The notes: generated by a model from the sequence alone, not told the origin. Shown: positions 51,340-60,924, counted from the stretch's first letter. The stretch is DNA of 64,000 nucleotides from JAAYJS01 sp964346185 (GCA_964346185.1 CAYFTR010000002.1:70156-134155), one strand, 5' to 3'. Program-made: numbers and translations.

Positions 51340-51368
51340 ATCATACCATAACAAATGTTAAAAAACAA
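51340..51368 (-). promoter_or_regulatory. Promoter of acsF-acsV-DUF3786
   Basis: TTGTTT (51363-51368), 17 bases, TATGAT (51340-51345) on the minus strand. Downstream in the leader lie the palindrome ATACATGTAT (51320-51329) and GATTA-ACATG-TAATC (51281-51295), possible regulator sites. Confidence 0.6.
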
Positions 51369-51452
51369 TGAGATCGCATTTTCATGTTATCCTGTTAACA
51401 AAGGTTTCGTGCCCTAATTTGCGGTAAAACACGGTTATTATTACGCGGTTTA

Positions 51453-51461
51453 TGCTATAAT
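51453..51461 (+). promoter_or_regulatory. Extended -10 promoter element for the DMT transporter
   Basis: TGCTATAAT on the plus strand, 32 bases before the transporter ATG, with GGGAGG as ribosome site. No clear -35. Confidence 0.5.
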
Positions 51462-51492
51462 ATTCTTAATTCAACGGGTTCGGGAGGTTCTC

Positions 51493-52416
51493 ATGCAGTC
51501 TCATACCACTACCGTTAAAGCGTACAGCTTCGCTTTACTGAATACAACCGTTATCGGCTTTTCTTTTATGTTTGTGAAAATAGCCTTATATTATACCGAT
51601 CCTTTAACCTTGCTGGCACATCGTTTTACCCTTTCGTTTCTTATTCTATTTATTATGAATAAGTTAAGAATTATTCAAGTGACCTTCGATCGCGCACGAC
51701 TTGTTAAAACATTACCCTTAACTTTATTTTATCCGATTTTATTTTTTCTGTCGCAAACTTTCGGTCTTCTGTTTATCACTTCGGGGGAAGCCGGTATTTT
51801 GCAGGCAACCGCCCCTCTGTTTACCCTTATTTTGGCGATTATTATTTTAAAAGAGAAGATGACGCCGGTTCAAATTTTTTCCGTAGTTATCTCCGTTTCG
51901 GGTGTCATTTATATTTTTGCCAATAAAGGAGTCGCACTCACCTCTTTTTCTTTTTTAGGAACACTTTTAGTCGGTGGTTCCGCCTTTTCATCCGCCTGTT
52001 ACAATGTGATGGCTAAAATTAAACTGAAAGATTTTAATGCCCTTGAATTAAGCTACGCTATGATGTTTGCGGGTTTTATTGTTTTTAATGTTACCGCTCT
52101 AATTTACGGCATTTATGTCGGCAATCTCTCCAAATATCTTGAACCGTTATGCCATCCGACTTTTTTAATTGCCATTCTTTATTTAGGTTTGCTATCTTCC
52201 CTGGGCACCTCTTTATTGACCATCAAAACGGTTTCCCTTTTAGGAGCGGCAAAGGTCGGTGTGTTCGCCAACTTGGGAACCATCATCACCTTGACGGCGG
52301 GAGTTCTTTTTCTCGATGAAGTTTTGACAGTTTATCACTTTATCGGCTCCGCTTTAGTGTTGGCTGGTGTGGTGGGTACCAACTTGAGTCGGCATAAAGA
52401 CAAAAACAGTCCATAA
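51493..52416 (+). CDS. EamA/DMT family transporter
   Basis: 307-residue membrane protein with about ten hydrophobic segments in two EamA repeats (about 14-145 and 158-298). Typical strings are LLAHRFTLSFL, SGEAGILQATAPLFTLI and LTAGVLFLDEVLT. Such drug/metabolite carriers export or import amino acids, nucleosides or other small molecules; the substrate is unknown. It is transcribed away from acsF and alone, ending in a bidirectional terminator. Confidence 0.88.
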   Translation: MQSHTTTVKAYSFALLNTTVIGFSFMFVKIALYYTDPLTLLAHRFTLSFLILFIMNKLRIIQVTFDRARLVKTLPLTLFYPILFFLSQTFGLLFITSGEAGILQATAPLFTLILAIIILKEKMTPVQIFSVVISVSGVIYIFANKGVALTSFSFLGTLLVGGSAFSSACYNVMAKIKLKDFNALELSYAMMFAGFIVFNVTALIYGIYVGNLSKYLEPLCHPTFLIAILYLGLLSSLGTSLLTIKTVSLLGAAKVGVFANLGTIITLTAGVLFLDEVLTVYHFIGSALVLAGVVGTNLSRHKDKNSP

Positions 52417-52439
52417 GCAATTGTTCGGGTGTAAACCAT

Positions 52440-52495
52440 ATAAAAACGTCAAACCGAAACAAACAAACTGCGTTGCTTCGATTTGACGTTTTTAT
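52440..52495. terminator. Bidirectional terminator between the DMT transporter and prfA
   Basis: Nineteen-base arms (52440-52458 and 52477-52495) with one mismatch, ATAAAAACGTCAAA on one side and its complement on the other. A and T tracts at both ends suit the convergent genes. Confidence 0.85.
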
Positions 52496-52536
52496 GATGC
52501 CGTCCGATACTTTATACGATCCGATATTTAAAATAT

Positions 52537-53607
52537 TCAGATTGATTCTGCAAGCCGATTTGCCTGATCCGAGGTAATTAACGCGTTTATCATTTCATCG
52601 ATTTCGCCGTCTAAAAAACTCTCCAATTGGTGTACCGTCATACCGATACGGTGATCCGTTACACGACCTTGGGGGAAGTTGTAGGTACGAATGCGTTCGC
52701 TTCGATCTCCGGTGCCAACCTGGCTTTTTCTGTCCTGGGCTATTTCACTTTGCTGTTTTTCCAATTCGATTTCATACAGACGTGCTTTTAAGACCTTCAT
52801 TGCTTTGTCTTTATTTTTGAGCTGGGATTTTTCGTCCTGGCAGGTAACAACAATGCCGGTAGGCTCATGGGTAATGCGTACGGCCGAGTCTGTCGTGTTA
52901 ACACTTTGACCACCATTACCCGAAGAGCGAAACACGTCAACTCTTAAGTCGTTGGGGTTAATCTCAATTTCCACATCTTCGGCTTCCGGCAATACGGCAA
53001 CCGTTGCCGTCGATGTGTGGATACGTCCACCGCTTTCCGTCGTCGGAATTCTTTGCACACGGTGAACACCGCTTTCATATTTTAGACGGGAAAACGCGCC
53101 TTTACCTTCTATGGAAAAAGTAATTTCTTTAATACCGCCGATGTCCGGTACATTGGAGTTTAAAATTTCCGTTTTCCAATGTTGCCGTTCGGAATAACGA
53201 CTGAACATTCTAAACAGGTCTCCAGCAAATAACGCGGCTTCGCTGCCGCCGGCACCGGCTCTAATTTCTACGATAACGTTTTTATCGTCGTTGGGGTCTT
53301 TGGGCAGCAACAACACTTTTAGTTCGCTTTCCAATTCTTCTTTGCGAAGGTCGTATTCCTCTAATTCCAATTCACAAAGTTCTCGCAATTCGTCATCACA
53401 GGATGTATCCGCCATCATTTCACGGTTCTCTTCGATACTGTCCAATACCTGCTTGTAATCGTTAAAGTGACTGACGATGGGTTCCAGATGAGCGTGCTCT
53501 TTCATTAAGCTTTTAAATAAGCTTTGATCTGATATAACTTGAGGATCCGATATTTTTCGGTTAATTTCTTCGTATTTTTCCGATATTAAATTTAATTTAT
53601 CTATCAT
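52537..53607 (-). CDS. prfA: Peptide chain release factor 1
   Basis: Terminates translation at UAA and UAG. 356 residues with the codon-recognition tripeptide PTT in VQRIPTTESGGRIHTS (a PxT form of the usual PAT/PVT), and the GGQ motif in SSGNGGQSVNTTDS. The ATG has AGGAGG. The gene is followed upstream by degV in the same direction. Confidence 0.96.
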   Translation of the reverse strand: MIDKLNLISEKYEEINRKISDPQVISDQSLFKSLMKEHAHLEPIVSHFNDYKQVLDSIEENREMMADTSCDDELRELCELELEEYDLRKEELESELKVLLLPKDPNDDKNVIVEIRAGAGGSEAALFAGDLFRMFSRYSERQHWKTEILNSNVPDIGGIKEITFSIEGKGAFSRLKYESGVHRVQRIPTTESGGRIHTSTATVAVLPEAEDVEIEINPNDLRVDVFRSSGNGGQSVNTTDSAVRITHEPTGIVVTCQDEKSQLKNKDKAMKVLKARLYEIELEKQQSEIAQDRKSQVGTGDRSERIRTYNFPQGRVTDHRIGMTVHQLESFLDGEIDEMINALITSDQANRLAESI

Positions 53608-53624
53608 GATGCCTCCTTTCTCTT

Positions 53625-54494
53625 TTACACGATTTCCGTTACAAAGAATACAGCTATGATCCCGGGACCCGTATGAGCACCAATAATCGGCGCGATGAGA
53701 TCTAAGTGAATGTTTTTTGTTCCGAAATTCGCTTCGATTGCTTTTTTCATCTTGTCTGCCAACTCCGGTGCGTCGGAATGACAGATGAGCACAACCTGAT
53801 CTTTTAAATCTTCCCCTGTATTGTGCTCTTTCATGTATCGGATCATTCCGGATATAAGCTTCTTTTCGCTTCTGGCTTTTTTTAATACCTTAATGGTGCC
53901 TTCTTGCGGATCAATATACAAAATAGGTTTTATGCCTAAAACATTACCCAATACGGCCGATGTTTTGGATAAACGTCCACCTCTATAAAAATAGTTCAGG
54001 TCGTTTCCCGTAAACACGTGACGCACCCGACCTTTTAAACGATTTGCATAAGCCAGTGCCTCGTTAAAATCGGCACCGGATTGTACTTTTCGATACATAT
54101 AGTAAACAAAAAGACCTAATCCTCCGGTTACGGAAAGGGTGTCGACGATTTCCAGCAAAAAATTCGGGTACTCTTCCAATATTTTGTTTTTTGCAAGTAT
54201 TGCGGTTTGGTAGGTTCCCGAGATACCGCGTGAAATCGGCATGCAGATGGTCGGTGTCCCTTCTTCCGCCGCCTGTTTAAAAGCTTTATAAAAATCGTGG
54301 TAGGTTAATTGAGAAGTCGAAAAGTATTCGCCCTCACGCATACGACGATAAATATCCTTGCTTGTAATATCAATTCTGTCCAAATACGAGGTTTCCCCTT
54401 GTATTACATATAAAGGTAACCTGTCGATATTGATTTCTTTTTCTAAAATTTCAGTTAAATCGCAACTGGTGTCCGACAATAATTTTACTTTCAT
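53625..54494 (-). CDS. DegV family fatty-acid-binding protein
   Basis: 289 residues of the DegV fold, with the lipid-site strings SDTSCDLTEI near the N-terminus, STSQLTYHDF, PISRGISGTYQTA and HTGPGIIAVFF at the C-terminus. DegV/FakB proteins bind a fatty acid for phosphorylation by FakA; no fakA is in the window, so whether this is a true FakB is open. Confidence 0.9.
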   Translation of the reverse strand: MKVKLLSDTSCDLTEILEKEINIDRLPLYVIQGETSYLDRIDITSKDIYRRMREGEYFSTSQLTYHDFYKAFKQAAEEGTPTICMPISRGISGTYQTAILAKNKILEEYPNFLLEIVDTLSVTGGLGLFVYYMYRKVQSGADFNEALAYANRLKGRVRHVFTGNDLNYFYRGGRLSKTSAVLGNVLGIKPILYIDPQEGTIKVLKKARSEKKLISGMIRYMKEHNTGEDLKDQVVLICHSDAPELADKMKKAIEANFGTKNIHLDLIAPIIGAHTGPGIIAVFFVTEIV

Positions 54495-54548
54495 GATCTT
54501 TCTTTCTTTGCTATTGATGTTTTAATATTTGATTATAGCATACGGGCA

Positions 54549-55316
54549 TCAATCTTTAAATAAATCGTCGGCAATTTCCCTGGGATTGGCAAATAATTTT
54601 CTGCCTTTTGCCTCCAGGTAATCCGTGAGCCGCTTGCAGTCCAGGTTTACAATTAACTCATCGGGAACCTCTGCCAAATCCATAATGCGATCCGCGTAGG
54701 GAAATCGCCCCACGTCGGTATAAAAATGAGCATCGGAGCCGACAATCATCGGAACTTCCCGTACCACACATTCCTTGGCGATTGCAACGCAATTTTCAAG
54801 GGAACCCAAACGGACAAACAGAGAGCCGTTGTTAATTTCTATCATGGTGTTTGTCTTTTTTGCTTCGGCTACCACCGCCGGTATATCTATCGGGTAATTC
54901 GGATTCCCCAAGTGACAGATAAAATCGACGTAATCCCGATTCATCGCACCGATCACCGCATCGGTATGATCTTTTTTATTGGTTGGCGAAATACAAAATT
55001 CGTGTAAGGAGGCGGATATAATGTCCAAACGGTTTGTCTTTAAAGGGCGTTCGGGTACATCTACATTGCCTTGAGTGTCCAAGATGTTGCTTTCGATCCC
55101 CAGCAACAGTTTTACCCCCAACAATTCTCTGGGAATAATGCGATAGTTTGAAAAGAACATTGCCTCCGGTGCACCGGGAATGCCCGGTGCATGTTCCGTC
55201 ATACAAAGTATTTCCAAGTTTGCAGCAACGGCACCGTGCACCAACTCCGTTAAGGTGCTGTAAGCGTGACCACACGCTAAGGTGTGAGTATGTCCGTCCA
55301 ACAAATAATTTCTCAT
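54549..55316 (-). CDS. PHP-domain phosphatase (YcdX-like)
   Basis: 255 residues with the PHP metal motifs: DGHTHTLACGHAY at the N-terminus, TEHAPG, FICHLGNP and GSDAHF. The family includes YcdX-type phosphatases and related phosphoesterases with a trinuclear metal site. The ATG overlaps the hprK stop as ATGA. Substrate unknown. Confidence 0.85.
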   Translation of the reverse strand: MRNYLLDGHTHTLACGHAYSTLTELVHGAVAANLEILCMTEHAPGIPGAPEAMFFSNYRIIPRELLGVKLLLGIESNILDTQGNVDVPERPLKTNRLDIISASLHEFCISPTNKKDHTDAVIGAMNRDYVDFICHLGNPNYPIDIPAVVAEAKKTNTMIEINNGSLFVRLGSLENCVAIAKECVVREVPMIVGSDAHFYTDVGRFPYADRIMDLAEVPDELIVNLDCKRLTDYLEAKGRKLFANPREIADDLFKD

Positions 55317-56275
55317 TTATTTTTCTCCAGTTTTGTTTCTTCTTCCAGCCTCAGGTTTTCTTGTGCAACGCGTTCACAAAATACTTGTGCCGAGTGGTAT
55401 CCCATGGCTTTCATTCTGCTGTTAATCGCCGCCGCTTCGATAATCACGGCCAAATTACGTCCGGTCGCAACGGGAATGCGTACCATCGGCACGGAGACAC
55501 CCATTATGTCTTTTGTTTCTTCATCCAGCCCCAGGCGATCATAATCGTGTTGGGTGCTCCATTTTTGTAATTCTATAACCAACTCAACCTGAGAGGACGT
55601 TTTAACCGAACGGGCACCGAAGAGGTGCAACACATCGATAATTCCGATACCCCGCACTTCCATATAATGGCGTAATAATTTTGGTGCCGTACCGAAAAGT
55701 ATGCGATCCTGGTATTTTTTTATATCTACAACATCGTCGGCAATCAGGCAATTACCTCTTTGTAACAACTCCAGGGCGGTTTCACTTTTACCAATACCGC
55801 TGTCACCCATAATTAATACACCGACACCGTGTACATCCATAAAAACGGCGTGAACGGTAATGCTCGGTGCGGATTTTCTGTCGATGTATTCAAAAACACG
55901 GTAGAATGTCGTATTGGTCGGGTATTTACTTAAAATCAAAGTGCGATTATATTTTTTTGCCGCGCCGACAAACCACTCCCATTGAGCCAAATCCCAACTG
56001 ACGATAAAACAGGGAAATTCGTGGGAGAAAAATTCGTCGATTTTTCTTTCCCGTTCTTCTTTATCCAAACTTAGCAGATAGGAGATTTCCACCTTTCCGA
56101 TTAATTGAATACGCTTTTCGTCAAAATAAGCATAATAACCGTGAAGTTGCAAACCGGGTCTGTTGATGCTGCTGTCGTACAGCGGTATTTCTTCGGAACT
56201 GCAATGAATTAAATCCAGCTCCAAGTCTTCACAAAGTTTTTGAACGTTCACAATGCATAAAGGCTCGTCTTTCAT
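55313..56275 (-). CDS. hprK: HPr kinase/phosphorylase
   Basis: Phosphorylates and dephosphorylates HPr at Ser46 for carbon catabolite control. 320 residues with Walker A GDSGIGKS (157-164), and the HPrK signature region near MVRIPVATGRNLAVIIE. Start chosen at ATG 56273-56275 with GAGG upstream; a longer frame from 56302 overlaps uvrC and has no ribosome site. Its presence fits low-GC Firmicutes. Confidence 0.94.
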   Translation of the reverse strand: MKDEPLCIVNVQKLCEDLELDLIHCSSEEIPLYDSSINRPGLQLHGYYAYFDEKRIQLIGKVEISYLLSLDKEERERKIDEFFSHEFPCFIVSWDLAQWEWFVGAAKKYNRTLILSKYPTNTTFYRVFEYIDRKSAPSITVHAVFMDVHGVGVLIMGDSGIGKSETALELLQRGNCLIADDVVDIKKYQDRILFGTAPKLLRHYMEVRGIGIIDVLHLFGARSVKTSSQVELVIELQKWSTQHDYDRLGLDEETKDIMGVSVPMVRIPVATGRNLAVIIEAAAINSRMKAMGYHSAQVFCERVAQENLRLEEETKLEKNK

Positions 56276-56288
56276 TATTACCTCTTTT

Positions 56289-58184
56289 TTATTCTTGATC
56301 ATTTGTTGTTAATTGTGTTGTCGGCGATACCTGCTCCCGATAATATGCCGCTACCGCTTCCGCCGCCCTGCGGTTCATGCCCGGCACTTCCGCCAATTCC
56401 GAAACACTTGCATTTTTCAGATTTTCGGAATTTTTAAATGTTGTCAACAGATTTTTTAAACGCTTGGGACCGATACCCGGTATGGATCCGAGGTCCGATT
56501 GCAGCATGGTTTTTTTACGCAGCGAGCGATGATAACCCAGGGCATAGCGGTGGACTTCTTCGGAAATTTCCGTTAAAAATTTACTCGCCGGTGTTCCTTT
56601 GTCAAATCGGTACTCTTTATTATTGTAAATGATGCCTCTAAGTGTATGATGCCGATCTTTTACCAAACCGCATACTTTGAGGGACAGTTCGGGGTACATG
56701 TGCAAAATGCTTTTTACGGCATCAACATGACCTTTACCGCCGTCGATACAAAACAAATCCGGGAAAGGTAAAAAAGAGCTTTGAGAGGGATTAAGCCCCT
56801 CCCTGTGTTCTTTAACCCCTCTTTCCATTCGTCTGAAAATCATCTCCTGCATGGCGGCGTAATCGTCTTGACCGTCGACACTTTGAATACGAAAGCGACG
56901 ATAGGCTTTTTTATCCGGTCGACCGTCCGTAAATACCACCATTCCCCCGACAGTATCGGTACCGGAGATGTTGGAGATATCGTAAGCTTCTATACGCTTC
57001 GGCGCTTTTTCCAAATTCAATAATTCCGCGAAGGAATCCATCCTGCTTTGCCTTTTTTGCTTTTTTTGCTCCTTTTCCTGTTCGTATTGATCTAAGGTTA
57101 AGGCGGCATTTTTTGTTACCAGATCCAACATTTTTTTTCTTCTGCCTCTGACCGGTATTACAAATTTAACACGCCCGTCCCGGAGGCTGCAAAGCCACTC
57201 TTCCACGATTTGTTTTTCTTCGTTTAACCCGTGGGGTACTAAAATTTCTTTCGGGATGTAGGGTCTTTGTGCATAGTATTGTTTAATAAAAACGGTAAGA
57301 ATTTCCTCCGGCGAGAGCTCCTCGGCACCTTCCATAAAGGCGTGGTCTCGCCCCAACATTTTACCCTCCCGTATATTGAAAACCTGAACGGAAACCAGAT
57401 CATCCCGAGCGGCATAGGCGATGACGTCTTCATCCTGTCTGATGGATGCAATCATCTTTTGGCGTTGAACAATATGTTCGATGCCGTAAATTTGGTCTCG
57501 CAATTTTGCGGCCAATTCAAAATCCAATCCCACGGATGCTGTTTTCATTCTTTTACGAATATCGGCTATTAACGCTTCTTCTTTTCCGTTAAGTATTTCA
57601 ATCACCGCGTGAACATTTCGGTTGTACGTCTCCGGCAGTATGTTACCGCGACACGGGGCGTCGCATTGTCCGATATGGTAATTTAAACACGGTCTCCCAA
57701 TTTTTTTACCAAAGGCTAAGGGACGGTTGCATCTTCTTAAAGGATAAGTTTTTTGAATCGCCTCGATGGTTTTTTTTACGGCATAGCTGTTGGTAAAGGG
57801 TCCGAAATATTTTGAGCCGTCTTTTTGGATATCTCTGGTCATTAAAATTCTCGGATAGTTTTCTCCAAGTGTTATTTTAATGGAAGGATAACTTTTATCG
57901 TCTTTCAGCAATACGTTGTATCTGGGACGATGCTCCTTAATAAGATTGCACTCCAATATTAAGGCCTCCATTTCGGAGTCTACAACAATCGTCTCAATAC
58001 TTTTTATGTGAGACACCAACACCGCCGTTTTAGGCGTTAGGTTTTTAGCTGTTTGAAAATATTGTCGTACCCTGTTTTTTAAATTAACGGCTTTCCCGAC
58101 ATAAATAATGTCGCCGATATTGTTTTTCATCATATATATTCCCGGTTTTTCGGGAAGTTCCGATAAATTTTCTCTTGTATACAT
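56289..58184 (-). CDS. uvrC: Excinuclease ABC subunit C
   Basis: Makes the dual incisions in nucleotide excision repair. 631 residues: GIY-YIG nuclease domain (KPGIYMMKNNIGDIIYVGKA), UVR motif around 205-240, RNase H-like C-terminal nuclease (AYDISNISGTDTVGGMVVF) and a helix-hairpin-helix end (SIPGIGPKRLKNLL). The ribosome site is weak (GAAAG). It is divergent from the small gene at 58319. Confidence 0.96.
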   Translation of the reverse strand: MYTRENLSELPEKPGIYMMKNNIGDIIYVGKAVNLKNRVRQYFQTAKNLTPKTAVLVSHIKSIETIVVDSEMEALILECNLIKEHRPRYNVLLKDDKSYPSIKITLGENYPRILMTRDIQKDGSKYFGPFTNSYAVKKTIEAIQKTYPLRRCNRPLAFGKKIGRPCLNYHIGQCDAPCRGNILPETYNRNVHAVIEILNGKEEALIADIRKRMKTASVGLDFELAAKLRDQIYGIEHIVQRQKMIASIRQDEDVIAYAARDDLVSVQVFNIREGKMLGRDHAFMEGAEELSPEEILTVFIKQYYAQRPYIPKEILVPHGLNEEKQIVEEWLCSLRDGRVKFVIPVRGRRKKMLDLVTKNAALTLDQYEQEKEQKKQKRQSRMDSFAELLNLEKAPKRIEAYDISNISGTDTVGGMVVFTDGRPDKKAYRRFRIQSVDGQDDYAAMQEMIFRRMERGVKEHREGLNPSQSSFLPFPDLFCIDGGKGHVDAVKSILHMYPELSLKVCGLVKDRHHTLRGIIYNNKEYRFDKGTPASKFLTEISEEVHRYALGYHRSLRKKTMLQSDLGSIPGIGPKRLKNLLTTFKNSENLKNASVSELAEVPGMNRRAAEAVAAYYREQVSPTTQLTTNDQE

Positions 58185-58223
58185 CTTTCTACACTTAATA
58201 GTTTATAAAATTTAAGTTTATAT

Positions 58224-58252
58224 TTGTTTTATTATTTTTGTTTGGTTATAAT
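58224..58252 (+). promoter_or_regulatory. Promoter of the 84-residue gene and HAD-MalQ
   Basis: TTGTTT (58224-58229), 17 bases, perfect TATAAT (58247-58252), about 60 bases before the first start codon. Confidence 0.7.
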
Positions 58253-58318
58253 CATTCATAAAGATTAGACCGTGGTCAAATCAAAACCCTTTGATAACCA
58301 CAGCGGAAAGGAATACCT

Positions 58319-58573
58319 ATGTCTGACATAATAAAAAAAGACGGTCCCCATACCATTTATTCCAACGACCTGTATGACGTTAAAGTAACACCGAAAATTT
58401 TCGGAGGCTATCGCATGATTAAAACCCTAAAGGATCAACCGTTAAAAATCATAGAAACCCGCGACATCCGCCTCCCGCTAAGCCATAAGGCGATAAAAAA
58501 AGAAGCCTTGTGTTTCCTTGAAAGGGAGTACTCTTCTTTCGATCTCAACCATTATAACATACAACCTGTTTAG
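58319..58573 (+). CDS. Hypothetical protein, 84 residues
   Basis: I do not recognise this protein. It is soluble, mildly basic (many Lys and Ile), with no signal peptide, cysteine or membrane segment. It has a good ribosome site (AAAGGA, 6 bases before ATG) and a strong promoter, which support it as a real gene. It is followed after 64 bases by the HAD-MalQ gene in the same direction, so the two are probably co-transcribed. Confidence 0.7.
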   Translation: MSDIIKKDGPHTIYSNDLYDVKVTPKIFGGYRMIKTLKDQPLKIIETRDIRLPLSHKAIKKEALCFLEREYSSFDLNHYNIQPV

Positions 58574-58637
58574 TTCCTGTAAAGTATCTCGGTATCTCAG
58601 ATTCAATAGACCCTGCACTATGGGAAAGGACGGTTTA

Positions 58638-60839
58638 ATGATGCAACCCTATCGAGGCATTATTTTTGATTTCGACGGCACCTTAATTGACACCTCCGGC
58701 GGTATTTTTAATGCTATCGACTATACGGCACAGCACATGGGCTTACAGCCGCTGCCGGAAAACACCAAAAGTCTTTTTATCGGCCCCCCTTTAGCCGATT
58801 CCTACATACGCTATTACTCGCTTTCGGAAGAAAAGGCGTTAAAAGCCACCGCTTTTCACAGAGCCTTTCAAAAAGACAACGCCATTAAGGGTAATGCCCT
58901 TTATCCGGGAATACGCAGCTTATTGAGTCGGCTAAAAAAAGAGGGCTATCTCCTGGCGATTGCCACCATGAAAGCCCACGATATTACTCTGTTGACTTTA
59001 GCCTACGAAAAAATCGACACCTGTTTCGACGCGGTCTGCGGTGTTACCGATGCCAAAACCATGGACAAAATCGGTCTGTACACCCAAGCAATGCAAAAAC
59101 TGAAAGTTGCACCGGAAGATTGTTTAATCATCGGCGATGCCAAGTATGACGGAGAAGCCGCCAATGCCTTGGGCGCCGATTTTTTAGCCGTTTCATACGG
59201 ATTCGGCTTTCATGATCAAAACGAAGCACAGACCTATTATCCGATTGCCTGTGCCCATTCCCCTGCGGATATTTATCGCATTTTATTGGATCGTTCAACA
59301 AAAGAACCCTTTACCTACCGTGCCGACCAACGAAAAAGCGGCGTGCTGCTGCCCGTCAGTGCTTTACCCGGACCCTACGGCATCGGAACTTTGTCGTTAA
59401 GATATGCCGAGCCTTTTATTAAAAATCTGGCACAAAGCGGCTTTCGTGCATGGCAAATTTTACCCCTTAATATCCCGGATTCTTTTTATTCGCCTTACAC
59501 CTCCATATCCGCCTTTGCAGGTAACCCTATGTTCATCGACCCCGAGGGTTTACACCGCGAAGGACTGATTACGGAAGAAGAATTGCAACACTTGATGATT
59601 GCCGACCCCTACACTGTCGCTTACGAAGATATTTACGAACCGAAGCAGACGCTTTTACACCGGGCGTATGCGCGCATAAAAGCAGTTCATTTACAACAAA
59701 TGGAGCGGTTTTATGAAGAAAACAAAGAATGGCTCGCACCTTATGCCGCCTATGCAACCATTCAAGACCTGTATCACAACGCCGATCGAAACGAGTGGCC
59801 GGCAAATTTAAAAAACTGCGAAAAAAAATCGGTTAAAGCTTTTATTCAAACACACAAAGACCGCTTTAATTTTTATGTTTTTGTCCAATGGATGTTTGAT
59901 ACCCAATGGCAAATATTAAAAACTTATGCCAATGCCCATAACATTGCTCTGATCGGCGATATGCCTTTTTACCTGTCAATGGACAGTGCCGATGTTTGGG
60001 CTAATAAAAACGACTTTGATGTCAGCCCGAACGGTGTACCCAACCATGTTGCCGGTGTCCCGCCGGATTACTTTTCCGAAGACGGTCAGCTATGGGGCAA
60101 CCCTTTGTACGATTGGCAAACCATGAAGGCGAACGGTTACCGTTGGTGGCTACAACGTTTCCGCCATATGTTAAAACAATACGACGTTGTGCGTATCGAC
60201 CACTTTAGGGCCTTTGCCGATTATTGGGCCGTACCCGCCGGCGAAAAAACCGCACGTAACGGTAAATGGCACAAAGGTCCCGGCATGGATTTTTTTAAAG
60301 CCCTTAAGGCAAACACCCCTTGCACTAAAGATAATTTAATAGCAGAAAATTTAGGTGCCTCCGATGGCTCTTTAACTGAACTAATGGACGCTACCGGTCT
60401 GCCGGATATGCGTGTGCTTCAATTTGCGTTTTTAGATGATCACGACGACAGTATCCATTATCCGCATAACTACAACCCGTTATCTGTGGCTTATTCCGGC
60501 ACCCACGACAATAACACCGCTTTAGGATGGCTCCATAACCTGCCTGCGGAGGAACGCCGTCGGGCTTTGGATTATTTCGGCTTCGAAAATTCCAACTGGG
60601 ACAAAGGCGGCTCTCATAGTCCTGTGATACGCAGCCTATTGCGTACCCTGTGGCAAAGTCCGGCTAAAACCGTCATTGTTCCGATTCAGGACTTATTGGG
60701 TTACGGTTCCGACACGCGTCTGAACACCCCCGGGGTCTGTTCAGAAAAAAATTGGCGCTATCGCCTCACGGAAGAGGCATTGGAAAATATCGACTGGCAA
60801 TGGCTCTATCACTTAAATACGGTTATGAAACGCCGCTGA
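58638..60839 (+). CDS. malQ: Fusion of HAD-superfamily phosphatase and 4-alpha-glucanotransferase (MalQ)
   Basis: 733 residues in one uninterrupted frame. Residues 1-220 are a HAD hydrolase of the phosphoglycolate phosphatase/beta-phosphoglucomutase type: motif I DFDGTLIDT (D11, D13), a cap, and motif IV IGDAKYD (D167, D171). Residues 230-733 are a GH77 amylomaltase: GVLLPVSALPGPYGIGTL, nucleophile D521 (RIDHFR), acid/base E570 (AENLG) and D624 (GTHDNNTA). MalQ rearranges malto-oligosaccharides; the HAD part may act on a sugar phosphate. Both sets of catalytic residues are intact. Start at ATG 58638 (AAAGGA 7 bases upstream); ATG 58641 is also possible. Confidence 0.92.
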   Translation: MMQPYRGIIFDFDGTLIDTSGGIFNAIDYTAQHMGLQPLPENTKSLFIGPPLADSYIRYYSLSEEKALKATAFHRAFQKDNAIKGNALYPGIRSLLSRLKKEGYLLAIATMKAHDITLLTLAYEKIDTCFDAVCGVTDAKTMDKIGLYTQAMQKLKVAPEDCLIIGDAKYDGEAANALGADFLAVSYGFGFHDQNEAQTYYPIACAHSPADIYRILLDRSTKEPFTYRADQRKSGVLLPVSALPGPYGIGTLSLRYAEPFIKNLAQSGFRAWQILPLNIPDSFYSPYTSISAFAGNPMFIDPEGLHREGLITEEELQHLMIADPYTVAYEDIYEPKQTLLHRAYARIKAVHLQQMERFYEENKEWLAPYAAYATIQDLYHNADRNEWPANLKNCEKKSVKAFIQTHKDRFNFYVFVQWMFDTQWQILKTYANAHNIALIGDMPFYLSMDSADVWANKNDFDVSPNGVPNHVAGVPPDYFSEDGQLWGNPLYDWQTMKANGYRWWLQRFRHMLKQYDVVRIDHFRAFADYWAVPAGEKTARNGKWHKGPGMDFFKALKANTPCTKDNLIAENLGASDGSLTELMDATGLPDMRVLQFAFLDDHDDSIHYPHNYNPLSVAYSGTHDNNTALGWLHNLPAEERRRALDYFGFENSNWDKGGSHSPVIRSLLRTLWQSPAKTVIVPIQDLLGYGSDTRLNTPGVCSEKNWRYRLTEEALENIDWQWLYHLNTVMKRR

Positions 60840-60871
60840 AAATAAAAGCGTTTACAAATACCTTGCAATTA

Positions 60872-60924
60872 AAAAGCCCGACCTGCGGCACAGACAAAGC
60901 GTCTTACCGCGGTATCGGGCTTTT
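60872..60924. terminator. Bidirectional terminator between malQ fusion and ndk
   Basis: Arms AAAAGCCCGACCTGCGG (60872-60888) and 60907-60924 (CCGCGGTATCGGGCTTTT) pair with a small internal bulge; A and T tracts suit both convergent genes. Confidence 0.85.
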
